Shown here piece by piece: positions 49,290-57,507 of a stretch of 64,000 bases of DNA (position 1 is its first letter; each line of letters begins with the position of its first letter). A model generated the notes under the pieces. That model searched no databases. It saw nothing but the letters and a program-made list of their open reading frames with translations, and was not told the DNA's origin. This DNA is from Streptomyces chrestomyceticus JCM 4735. Lineage in GTDB: Bacteria > Actinomycetota > Actinomycetes > Streptomycetales > Streptomycetaceae. Made by a program: the position numbers and the translations under genes. The stretch covers positions 2,046,001-2,110,000 of the forward strand of contig NZ_BHZC01000001.1 of NCBI RefSeq assembly GCF_003865135.1. Reading direction: 5' to 3'.

Positions 49290-50099
49290 TCAGCCGAGCC
49301 GGCCCACCGTGCGGGCGCTCAGGTCGACCACATAGCGCCGGGTGTCGATCCACTGGCCGTCGCGCACCTTGGTGAACAGCCGGACGCAGCGGTGCTCCCC
49401 GCAGGCGCGCAGCCCGGCCGGGGCCGGTCCTTCCGCCTCCCCCCGGTAGACGAAGCCGCGCACGGCAAGCTGGCCGGGACCGGTCAGCTCCTTGCCGGTG
49501 GCGTGTTTGTAGTCCTCCCGCAGCCCCGCGCCCTCGGGCGCGGCGATCAGCAGCCCGGCCGCGGCCTCGCTCTCGGCCCGGTTGGGCGGCGGCTGCACCC
49601 CGTGCCGGCTGTCGGTCTTCTCCACCTTTCCGGTCGTCAGGTTGACGGTCTTGGTCACGTACGCGTCGGACCGGTAGTCGTAGAACGACACGTTCGCCCG
49701 GCGCGGCGGGTCGGCGAGGCCGGTCTCGTCCGGGCCCAGCTCGGCCAGATCGGTGGTCAGCCGCTCCGGGCCCGCTCTGCCCTTGACGTCCTCGGTCGCG
49801 CCGCGGAACGTACGGGGCGTGGCGAGGGCCTGGGCCCGCGCGACCTCGTCGTCCGTGAGCGGGTCCCGGCCGACGCCCGTGCTGCCCTCCTCGGGCGCGC
49901 GTTCCACCGCTCCCGGCCGTATCTGCGGCGCCTGGCCGGTTCCCGCTCCCGGCCCTTCGGCCGCGGTGGTCCGGCTCCCCCCGCCGGACGCCCCCGCGTC
50001 CCCTGGCAGGGTCACCGCGGCCAGTACGGCGGTACCCGCCAGCGCCGCGGCCGCTCCCGCCACCAGCTTGCCCAGGTGGCGGTGCATCAAGTTGCGCAC
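49290..50099 (-). CDS. Secreted protein resembling copper amine oxidase N-terminal (N2/N3) domains
   Basis: A 269-residue protein starting at GTG 50099 (AGGGGGGA 3 nt upstream). It has a signal peptide HLGKLVAGAAAALAGTAVLAAV and a Pro/Gly/Ala-rich linker. The body starts DPLTDDEVARAQALATPRTF, the opening of amine oxidase N2 domains. It continues PPRRANVSFYDYRSDAYVTKTVNLTTGKVE and GVQPPPNRAESEAAAGLLIAAP, the strand pattern and ...PPx..E/D.. segment of N2/N3. It ends RYVVDLSARTVGRLG. No copper or quinone residues. It lies 130 bp upstream of the catalytic-domain gene on the same strand. Family assignment is by eye and moderate. Confidence 0.68.
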   Translation of the reverse strand: MRNLMHRHLGKLVAGAAAALAGTAVLAAVTLPGDAGASGGGSRTTAAEGPGAGTGQAPQIRPGAVERAPEEGSTGVGRDPLTDDEVARAQALATPRTFRGATEDVKGRAGPERLTTDLAELGPDETGLADPPRRANVSFYDYRSDAYVTKTVNLTTGKVEKTDSRHGVQPPPNRAESEAAAGLLIAAPEGAGLREDYKHATGKELTGPGQLAVRGFVYRGEAEGPAPAGLRACGEHRCVRLFTKVRDGQWIDTRRYVVDLSARTVGRLG

Positions 50100-50337
50100 A
50101 GTTCCCCCCTGCTGCCTCATGGTGCTCAGCACATATCGGTCGTCCTGTACGACGATCCGACTTCGCTGCGGGTTGCCCGCCTTTCGGCGCAGATCGCGCG
50201 AAAAACCAGCCGTATTGGGCAGGTTGGAACACGAGACGATCGCAGCACCGTACGCAGCAATCGAACACGGCGACGCATGACCGCCGTGATGCCTCAAGGC
50301 TTCGCGGCGCCCATCGAGGAAGTGGAAGAGTCGACGT

Positions 50338-52617
50338 ATGCAGGTCTGGCCGGGACAGATGTATCCCCTGGGTGCCACGTACGACGGTGCGGGCACCAAC
50401 TTCGCGGTGTACTCCGAGACGGCGGAACGCATCGAGCTGTCACTGCTGCACGACGACGGCTCGGAGACCGCCGTCGAACTGCGGGAGACCGACGCGTTCG
50501 TACGGCACGCCTACCTCCCCGGGATCATGCCGGGGCAGCGCTACGGCTTCCGGGTGCACGGCCCGTACGAGCCGTCGCGCGGTGACCGGCACAACTCCGC
50601 CAAGCTGCTGCTGGACCCGTACGCGAAGGCGGTCAGCGGCAGCATCGACTGGGACGAGGCGGTGTACGGCTACCACTTCGGCAAGCCGGACAGCCGCAAC
50701 GACCTCGACTCGGCGCCGCACACGATGACGTCGGTCGTGATCAACCCGTACTTCGACTGGGGCGACGACCGCCCGCCCCGCACCGACTACCACGAGACGG
50801 TGCTCTACGAGGCGCACGTCAAGGGCCTGACCATGCTCCACCCCGACCTGCCGGACGACCTGCGCGGCAGCTACGCGGCGCTGGCGCACCCCGCGGTCAT
50901 CGACCACCTGACCGGGCTGGGGGTCACGGCCCTGGAGCTGATGCCGGTCCACCAGTTCGTGCACGACCACCGGCTGGTGGACGCCGGACTGGCGAACTAC
51001 TGGGGCTACAACACCATCGGCTTCTTCGCCCCGCACAACGCGTACGCCTCCTGGGGCGACCGCGGGCAGCAGGTGCTGGAATTCAAGTCGGCGGTACGGG
51101 CGCTGCACGAGGCCGGTATCGAAGTCATCCTCGACGTGGTCTACAACCACACCGCGGAGGGCAACCACCTCGGCCCCACGCTCTCCTTCCGCGGCCTGGA
51201 CAACGCCTCCTACTACCGGCTGGTCGCCGACGACCCGCGCTACTACATGGACACCACCGGTACCGGCAACTCGCTACTGATGCGCAGCCCGCACGTCCTC
51301 CAGCTCATCATGGACTCACTCCGCTACTGGGTGACGGAGATGCGGGTGGACGGGTTCCGCTTCGACCTGGCGGCGACGCTGGCCCGGCAGTTCCACGAGG
51401 TGGACCGGCTGTCCTCGTTCTTCGACCTGGTACAGCAGGACCCGGTGGTCAGCCAGGTCAAGCTGATCGCCGAACCGTGGGACGTGGGCGAGGGCGGCTA
51501 CCAGGTGGGCAACTTCCCGCCGCTGTGGACCGAGTGGAACGGCAAGTTCCGCGACACCGTACGGGACCTGTGGCGCGGCGAACCGCGCACCCTCGCCGAG
51601 TTCGGCTCCCGGCTGACCGGATCCTCCGACCTGTACCAGGGCGACGGGCGGCGCCCGCTGGCCTCCGTCAACTTCGTCACCTGCCACGACGGCTTCACCC
51701 TGCGCGACCTGGTCAGCTACGACAACAAGCACAACGAGGCCAACGGCGAGGACAATCAGGACGGCGAGAGCTTCAACCGGTCCTGGAACTGCGGGGCCGA
51801 GGGGCCGACCGACGACCCCGCGGTCCAGGAGCTGCGGGCCCGCCAGATGCGCAACTTCATCGCCACGCTGCTGCTGTCGCAGGGCGTGCCGATGCTCAGC
51901 CACGGCGACGAGTTCGGGCGCACCCAGAACGGCAACAACAACGCGTACTGCCAGGACAATGAGCTGGCGTGGGTGCGGTGGCCGGGGACGGGCGGGCCGG
52001 GGCCGGAATCGGGTGAAGACGTACCGGGCGCGAGCGGGTCGGGTGCCACCGCCGACCCCGGCGCGGAGGCCGCCGACGACGTACAGACCGACTCCCCCGC
52101 CGACCTCTCCGACTCGGACCTCCAGGAGCAGCGGGAGCAGGCCGCCGTCCGCGAGGAGGGCCGGGAGATGCTGGCCTTCGTCCGGCAGATGGTGTGGCTG
52201 CGGCGCGACCACCCGGTCTTCCGCCGGCGCCGCTTCTTCCACGGCCGGCCCATGGAGGGCACCCACGACGAGCTGTCCGACATCGCCTGGTTCACCGCGG
52301 AGGGCGAGGAGATGCGGCAGCGCGACTGGCAGGCCGCGCACGCCAAGTCGCTGACGGTCTTCCTCAACGGCAGCGCGATCACCGAGCCGGGACCGCGCGG
52401 CGAGCGGATCACCGACGACTCCTTCCTGCTGATGTTCAATGCGCACGGTGACGACCGGGAGTTCACCGTGCCCGTCGACCACGGCCGCCAGTGGCAGGCG
52501 GTCGTGGACACCGCCCATCCGGAGGTCGTGGCCGACGGTGGCGGCCTCAAGGCCCAGGCCGGCGACCAGCTCACGCTGCTCGGCCGCAGCATGATGGTGC
52601 TCCAGCGGCCCGCCTGA
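50338..52617 (+). CDS. glgX: Glycogen debranching enzyme (isoamylase type)
   Basis: A 759-residue GH13 enzyme that hydrolyses alpha-1,6 branches of glycogen or limit dextrin. An N-terminal CBM48 (LGATYDGAGTNFAVYSETAERIELSLL) is followed by the barrel: DVVYNHTAEGNHLGPTLSFRG, nucleophile Asp343 (VDGFRFDLA), acid/base Glu379 (LIAEPWD) and Asp451 (TCHDGFTLRDLVSY). Residues about 547-600 are a low-complexity acidic insertion (ESGEDVPGASGSGATADPGA...) between ELAWVRW and the C-terminal domain, not found in typical GlgX as I recall it. Start ATG 50338 has GGAAGAG upstream. It diverges from the amine-oxidase N-domain gene. Confidence 0.95.
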   Translation: MQVWPGQMYPLGATYDGAGTNFAVYSETAERIELSLLHDDGSETAVELRETDAFVRHAYLPGIMPGQRYGFRVHGPYEPSRGDRHNSAKLLLDPYAKAVSGSIDWDEAVYGYHFGKPDSRNDLDSAPHTMTSVVINPYFDWGDDRPPRTDYHETVLYEAHVKGLTMLHPDLPDDLRGSYAALAHPAVIDHLTGLGVTALELMPVHQFVHDHRLVDAGLANYWGYNTIGFFAPHNAYASWGDRGQQVLEFKSAVRALHEAGIEVILDVVYNHTAEGNHLGPTLSFRGLDNASYYRLVADDPRYYMDTTGTGNSLLMRSPHVLQLIMDSLRYWVTEMRVDGFRFDLAATLARQFHEVDRLSSFFDLVQQDPVVSQVKLIAEPWDVGEGGYQVGNFPPLWTEWNGKFRDTVRDLWRGEPRTLAEFGSRLTGSSDLYQGDGRRPLASVNFVTCHDGFTLRDLVSYDNKHNEANGEDNQDGESFNRSWNCGAEGPTDDPAVQELRARQMRNFIATLLLSQGVPMLSHGDEFGRTQNGNNNAYCQDNELAWVRWPGTGGPGPESGEDVPGASGSGATADPGAEAADDVQTDSPADLSDSDLQEQREQAAVREEGREMLAFVRQMVWLRRDHPVFRRRRFFHGRPMEGTHDELSDIAWFTAEGEEMRQRDWQAAHAKSLTVFLNGSAITEPGPRGERITDDSFLLMFNAHGDDREFTVPVDHGRQWQAVVDTAHPEVVADGGGLKAQAGDQLTLLGRSMMVLQRPA

Positions 52618-52646
52618 GGCGTCCGGGGCCCGGCCCGGTCGTACGA

Positions 52647-52682
52647 GGCCGGGGAACCGCCTGCGTACGGCGGTCCCCGGCC
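52647..52682 (+). terminator. Terminator of glgX
   Basis: GGCCGGGGAACCGCC (52647-52661) pairs with GGCGGTCCCCGGCC (52669-52682) around a 7-nt loop; the stem is 14 bp with one bulged A. It begins 30 bp after the glgX stop. Confidence 0.78.
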
Positions 52683-52992
52683 CCACCGGAGCGGCCACGC
52701 GTGTACGGCGCGCGCCGCCCGCGTCCGGTCCGGATACGCCACCGGCCGTACACCTGGCTCCGCCATTGCGGTGGATCCCGCCGGTTCCGTACGGCCGGTT
52801 CCGGCAGCCGTACGGCGTAGTACGGGTGCCCCAGTCCCGCGGCGGCCAGGTCGCGCAGGTCCCGGGCATGCGTCCGTACGGCGCCACCCCGCCCCGGGCG
52901 GGCCGGTCCGGGGCCGACCGCCTCCCGTCCGGCGTGCCCTTCGCGGCCGGACCGGTGAAACAACAAGCCGTCCGGCGGGTACGGGTGTTCCC
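52683..52992. other. Intergenic region before treY
   Basis: About 310 bp with no supported gene. It is dense in CCGTACGG elements, a generic actinomycete motif. The only AT-richer spot is GGTGAAACAACAAGCC near 52955-52970, some 30 bp before the treY ATG, where a promoter or start site may lie. No Shine-Dalgarno is clear before treY. Confidence 0.4.
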
Positions 52993-55488
52993 ATGACGGC
53001 CGATTCCAGTGCGCCACCCACCGCCACTGCGCCTCCCACCGCCACGTACCGGCTCCAGCTCCAGCCGGACCTGCCCTTCGCCGCGGCCGAGAAGGCCGTG
53101 CCGTACCTCGCCGCGCTGGGCGTCTCGCACCTCCACCTCTCCCCCGTGCTGGAGGCGGCGCCCGGGTCCACGCACGGCTACGACGTGGTGGACCACTCGG
53201 AGGTACGGGCCGAGCTGGGCGGCGAGGAGGGCCTGCGCGCGCTGGCCGCGACGGCCGCGGCGCACGGACTGCGGCTGGTGGTGGACACCGTGCCCAACCA
53301 CATGGCCGTCCCGGCGCCGGAGTCGCTGAACGCGCCGCTGTGGGCGGTGCTGCGGGACGGCCCCTCGTCCCCGTACGCCCGCTGGTTCGACATCGACTGG
53401 GACGGCGGGCACGGCGGACGGGTGCTGCTGCCGGTGCTGGGCGGGCGGCTGGGCGACGAACTGGGGAACATCCGGCTCGACGGCGACGTACTGCGCTACC
53501 ACGACCACGCCTTCCCCGTCCGGCCCGGCACCGAGCGGCTGCCGCTGCCCCGCCTGCTGGACGCCCAGTGGTACCGCCTCGCCTGGTGGCGGCTGGCCCG
53601 CAGCGAGATCAACTACCGGCGGTTCTTCACCATCTCGGAGCTGATCGGCGTACGGGTCGAGGACGCGGAGGTCTTCGAGGCGACCCATGCCACGCTGCTG
53701 CGGCTGATGCGCGACGGTGTCATCGACGGGCTGCGCGTCGATCACCCGGACGGCCTGGCCGCCCCCGGCGACTACCTCGCCCGGCTGCACACCGCCACCG
53801 GCGGCCGCTGGACGGTGGCCGAGAAGATCCTGACCGGCCGGGAGCAGTTGCCGCGCGGCTGGCGGTGCGCGGGCACCACCGGCTACGACGCGCTGCGCCA
53901 CCTCGACGGCCTGTTCGTCTGCCCGCTCGGCTCCGGGCGCCTGTTCAGCGTCTACCGCGACTTCGTCGCCCCGCTCGCGGACGCGGGCGGCGACTGGGAG
54001 GAAACGGTACGCCGCGCCGCCTACGAGGTGGTCACCCACGACCTCGCCGCCGAGGTCGAACGGCTGGTGCGCACCGCGGGCCGGATCAGCGACCGGGCGT
54101 CCCACCAGGGCGACCACGCGCCGTGGGCGCTGCGCACCGCCGTCCGTGAACTGCTGGTCCGGCTGCCCGTCTACCGCCCGTACGCCACCGACGGCGCCGG
54201 AGCACGCGACGCGCGGCGCGGCGAGCAGGACGCGGCGATGCTGGCCGAGGCCGCCGCGCGGGCGCGTACGGTCTTCCGCGCGCCGGAGGAGGCGCTGGCG
54301 GTGGACCTGGTGCGCGACCTCGCGCTCGGCCTGCTCGGGGACGACCCGGACTGCGCGGACTTCAGCGCGCGCTTCGCCCAGACGTCGTCCGCGCTGCGCG
54401 CCAAGTCCGTGGAGGACACCGCCTTCTACCGTTACGTGCCGCTGCTGTCGGCCTGCGAGGTCGGCGCCGACCCGGGGGCGCCCACGGTCGGCGTCGACAC
54501 CTTCCACGCGTACTGCGCCCGCATCCAGCGGGACTGGCCGCTGACCTCGACGGTGCTCTCCACCCACGACACCAAGCGCAGCGCCGACGTGCGGGCGCGG
54601 ATCGCCGTCCTGACCGAATGCCCGGACCGGTGGCGGGAGCTGCTGCGCCGGGTGTCCGCCGGGCCGGCCGGGGGCGAGGGGCCGCAGCCGCCGGACCAGC
54701 ACCTGGCGTGGGTGGCCTGGCAGACCGCCTTCGGCCTCGGCAAGCCGTCCGCCGAACGGCTGATCCCGTCGGTGCTGAAGGCCGTACGCGAAGCGGGGCT
54801 GCACACGTCCTGGACGGACCAGGACGCCGGGTACGAGGAGGCGGTCGGCGACTTCCTGCGGGCCGGCCCGTGTGGACCGGCGGCGTCCTCGCTGACCGAA
54901 CTGGCCGCCGGGCTCGCGCCGTACGTCCGCGCCAACGTGCTCAGCGCGACCCTGCTGCACCTGACCATGCCCGGCGTACCCGATCTGTACCAGGGCACCG
55001 AGACCGAGTACAACGCCCTGGTCGACCCCGACAACCGCCGCCCGCCCCGGCTCCGCGCCGACCTGCTGACCGAACTCGACGGCGGCACGGAACCGCAGGA
55101 TCTGTCCGCCGAGAAACTGCTGCTGACCGCCACCGCTTTGCGGCTGCGGCGGGCCCACCCCGAGTGGTTCGGCGTCGAGGGCACGTACACCCCGCTGCAC
55201 GCCGACGGCACGGGGGCCGGCCACTGCCTGGCCTTCGCCCGCGCCGGGCGGGTGGTCACGGTGGCCACCCGGCTCTCCCTCCGGCTGGCCGAGGACGGCG
55301 GCTGGCGCGACACGGAACTGACGCTGCCGGGCAGGTCTACGGGCACGGCCACGAGCGCCGGTACGGCTACGGCGACGAGTACGGGCTGGCGCGAACTGCT
55401 CACCGGGCGGGAGGTGCACCGGCCCGTGGTGTGCCTGCGGGAGCTGCTGGGGCGGTACCCGGTGGCGCTGCTCGTCGCGGAGGACTGA
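52993..55488 (+). CDS. treY: Malto-oligosyltrehalose synthase
   Basis: An 831-residue GH13 intramolecular transglycosylase that turns the reducing end of maltodextrin into a trehalose unit. TATYRLQLQPDLPFAAAEKAVPYLAALGVSHLHLSPVLEA..GSTHGYDVVDH is the family start. Catalytic segments are GLRLVVDTVPNHMAV, GVIDGLRVDHPDGL (nucleophile Asp), WTVAEKILTGREQLP (acid Glu) and LSTHDTKRSADVRARI (Asp). LTMPGVPDLYQGTETEYNALVDPDNRRP is another signature. Near the C-terminus a Thr/Ala/Ser/Gly repeat (TGTATSAGTATATSTG) is low complexity. Its partner treZ begins at 63620, 8 kb away. Confidence 0.95.
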   Translation: MTADSSAPPTATAPPTATYRLQLQPDLPFAAAEKAVPYLAALGVSHLHLSPVLEAAPGSTHGYDVVDHSEVRAELGGEEGLRALAATAAAHGLRLVVDTVPNHMAVPAPESLNAPLWAVLRDGPSSPYARWFDIDWDGGHGGRVLLPVLGGRLGDELGNIRLDGDVLRYHDHAFPVRPGTERLPLPRLLDAQWYRLAWWRLARSEINYRRFFTISELIGVRVEDAEVFEATHATLLRLMRDGVIDGLRVDHPDGLAAPGDYLARLHTATGGRWTVAEKILTGREQLPRGWRCAGTTGYDALRHLDGLFVCPLGSGRLFSVYRDFVAPLADAGGDWEETVRRAAYEVVTHDLAAEVERLVRTAGRISDRASHQGDHAPWALRTAVRELLVRLPVYRPYATDGAGARDARRGEQDAAMLAEAAARARTVFRAPEEALAVDLVRDLALGLLGDDPDCADFSARFAQTSSALRAKSVEDTAFYRYVPLLSACEVGADPGAPTVGVDTFHAYCARIQRDWPLTSTVLSTHDTKRSADVRARIAVLTECPDRWRELLRRVSAGPAGGEGPQPPDQHLAWVAWQTAFGLGKPSAERLIPSVLKAVREAGLHTSWTDQDAGYEEAVGDFLRAGPCGPAASSLTELAAGLAPYVRANVLSATLLHLTMPGVPDLYQGTETEYNALVDPDNRRPPRLRADLLTELDGGTEPQDLSAEKLLLTATALRLRRAHPEWFGVEGTYTPLHADGTGAGHCLAFARAGRVVTVATRLSLRLAEDGGWRDTELTLPGRSTGTATSAGTATATSTGWRELLTGREVHRPVVCLRELLGRYPVALLVAED

Positions 55489-55560
55489 GGGAGGGCCCGC
55501 GCGGACGGACGAGGCCCGGGCGGCGGCTGCTCCGCGCGGAACCGCGGGTGCGGCAACAGG

Positions 55561-55578
55561 CGTCTGTGGCGGCAGACG
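55561..55578 (+). terminator. Weak hairpin after treY
   Basis: CGTCTG-TGGCGG-CAGACG is a 6-bp stem with a 6-nt loop, 73 bp after the treY stop and 35 bp before the next ATG. It could be a treY terminator or part of the leader of the M55 peptidase gene. Confidence 0.3.
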
Positions 55579-55612
55579 TCCGTCTCCCGGCCGAGTCCAA
55601 GGAGTGCACCTC

Positions 55613-56443
55613 ATGCGCGTCCACCTCAGCGCGGACATGGAAGGCGTCACCGGGCTGGTCGACGCGGAAGACGTCCAGCCCGGCGGGCGGGACTACGAGC
55701 GCGGACGGCTGATGATGGCGGAGGACGTCAACGCCGCCGTCCGCGGTGCCGTCGCGGCCGGCGCGACGGAGGTGGTCGTCAACGACGCGCACGGGCCGAT
55801 GCGCAACCTGCTCCCCGAAGCCCTGCACCCGGCGGCCCGCCTCATCCGGGGCGAAGCGAAGCAGATGGGGATGCTCGAAGGACTCACTCCGGGGCACGAC
55901 GCCATGATCTTGATCGGCTATCACGCGCGGGCGGGCGCGCCCGGCGTACTGAGCCACAGCTTCATGGGCCACGAGATCGAGGACATCTGGCTGGACGGCC
56001 GCCCCGTGGGCGAGATCGGCCTTGCGCAGGCCACCGCGGCCGCACTCGGGGTGCCCGTCGTGGCGCTCACCGGCGACGACGGGGCCTGCGCGGAGATGCG
56101 GGAGTGGGACGAACGGGTCGCCACCGTCGCCGTGAAGCACGCGCACGATCGTTTCGCCGCCGCGCTGCTGCCGCCCGCGGAAGCCCGCCGGGCCATCGAG
56201 GAAGCGGTCGCCGAGGCCCTCTCGGCGCCCCTCCCGGAGCCCGTCCCGCCGCCGGACCCGAGCACGCTCACCGTCCGCTGGCAGTCCGCCTCGGTGGCGG
56301 TCACGTTGCTCGGCATACCGGGGGTGACCTCGGTGGACAGCCGGACCGTCCGGGCTCGCGGGCCGCTCACCGACCTGTACCGGCTCTTCGGCGTGTGGAT
56401 GCGGGTCGCGGCCTCGCTGACCGACCAGGCGCCGTACTGTTGA
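55613..56443 (+). CDS. M55 family D-aminopeptidase-like metallopeptidase
   Basis: A 276-residue DppA-type enzyme with AAGGAG 8 nt before the ATG. Zinc ligands appear in VHLSADMEGVTGLVDAEDV (D-x-E), VVVNDAHGPMRNLLPEALHPAARLI (H) and MILIGYHARAGAPGVLSHSF (H); GEIGLAQATAAALGVPVVALTGDDGACAEM is also typical. DppA releases D-alanine from D-Ala-D-Ala peptides, so recycling of cell-wall peptides is the likely role. There is no signal peptide. It is convergent with the LysR gene and its neighbours give no pathway. Confidence 0.93.
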   Translation: MRVHLSADMEGVTGLVDAEDVQPGGRDYERGRLMMAEDVNAAVRGAVAAGATEVVVNDAHGPMRNLLPEALHPAARLIRGEAKQMGMLEGLTPGHDAMILIGYHARAGAPGVLSHSFMGHEIEDIWLDGRPVGEIGLAQATAAALGVPVVALTGDDGACAEMREWDERVATVAVKHAHDRFAAALLPPAEARRAIEEAVAEALSAPLPEPVPPPDPSTLTVRWQSASVAVTLLGIPGVTSVDSRTVRARGPLTDLYRLFGVWMRVAASLTDQAPYC

Positions 56444-56499
56444 GCCCTGCCGCCTGCTGAGCCCTGCCGTCGGGCCGTACCGCTGCGCCGCACCGCCGA

Positions 56500-57408
56500 T
56501 CAGCGCGCCCTGGGGCCCTCATCGGCCGCGCCGCCACCCGGCATCAAAACCTCCCCAAGGAGCGTGACGAACCGCGCGGCCGCCCCGGTGGGCGGCACCC
56601 GGGAGAAGGCGGTGATCTCGCGGCGCCACGGCGGGTCGGTGGGAACGGCGGTGCAGTCCAGGCCGGTCAGCTCGTGGGCGGCGGTGATCAGGACGCCCAC
56701 GCCGGCCGCGGCCATCCGGACCGCCGTGGACGTGTGCTGCGTACGGACGGCCGTACGGGGCGTGAAGCCGGCCCGTTCGCACTCCACGTCCAGCCACCGC
56801 CGGCCCGCGAAGACCGGTTCCAGCGCGCAGCGCACCCACGGCCGGTCGGCCACTTCCCCGATCCGGACGGCGGCGCGCCCGGCGAGCGGGTCGCCGGGAG
56901 GCAGGACCATCACCATCTCTTCCGTGCCCACGACGGTGACCGGGCCCGGCCACTGCTCGGGCCGCGGCCCCACCGCCAGATCGGCGACGCCGCGCTCCAT
57001 GTGCGCGAACAGGTCCTCGGTGGTGGCGTATTCGTGCAGGACGAGGCGCACACCGCCGTACTCGCGCCCCCAGCGCGCGCAGACCTCCGGGAGGACGCCG
57101 ACGGCGTGCGCGTGCACCGTCGCGAGGTGCAGCTCGCCGTTCTCGGCCCCGGCCGTCGCCAGCGCGGCGCGGCGGGCCTGCTCGGCGCTGCGTACGGCGA
57201 GTTCGGCGTGCGGGAAGTAGGCGCGGCCCATGGGCGTCAGGCGGACGCCGCGCGGCATCCGCTCCAGCAGCGGGCCGCCGACCTCCCGTTCCAGGGCCTT
57301 GATCTGGTGGGACAGCGCGGACTGGGTGACGTGCAGCAGCTCGGCCGCCCGGGTGAAGGACCCCTCCCCGACGACCGAGACCAGATATTCCATCTGCCGC
57401 AGACTCAC
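56500..57408 (-). CDS. LysR family transcriptional regulator
   Basis: A 302-residue regulator starting at GTG 57408 with GAGGGGG 5 nt upstream; the longer open frame upstream has no start signal. The winged helix-turn-helix is SLRQMEYLVSVVGEGSFTRAAELLHVTQSALSHQIKALEREVGGPLLER (residues 2-50). The effector domain follows with LHLATVHAHAVGVLPEVCARW and ATTEDLFAHMERGVADLAVG. It diverges from the flavoprotein gene across 99 bp and probably controls it, the standard arrangement for this family. Confidence 0.93.
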   Translation of the reverse strand: MSLRQMEYLVSVVGEGSFTRAAELLHVTQSALSHQIKALEREVGGPLLERMPRGVRLTPMGRAYFPHAELAVRSAEQARRAALATAGAENGELHLATVHAHAVGVLPEVCARWGREYGGVRLVLHEYATTEDLFAHMERGVADLAVGPRPEQWPGPVTVVGTEEMVMVLPPGDPLAGRAAVRIGEVADRPWVRCALEPVFAGRRWLDVECERAGFTPRTAVRTQHTSTAVRMAAAGVGVLITAAHELTGLDCTAVPTDPPWRREITAFSRVPPTGAAARFVTLLGEVLMPGGGAADEGPRAR

Positions 57409-57441
57409 GACCGACCGCCCCCTCGCATCCCGCCATGAACG

Positions 57442-57462
57442 TTCCTCATCGCCCCCATGGAA
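57442..57462. promoter_or_regulatory. Candidate LysR operator
   Basis: TTCC (57442-57445) and GGAA (57459-57462) form an interrupted dyad of the T-N11-13-A kind in the middle of the 99-bp divergent region. It is flanked by CATG boxes and the least GC-rich bases of the gap (GGAAACATTG). Confidence 0.4.
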
Positions 57463-57507
57463 ACATTGCCTTGGACTCATGACGGGAGGCGGGCGGAGGC
57501 TGACCGC

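Noticed and set aside
52571..53017. A minus-strand ORF (148 residues) in the glgX-treY gap
   Set aside because: It overlaps the glgX terminator and both gene ends, has Arg/Gly/Pro bias and no ribosome binding site.
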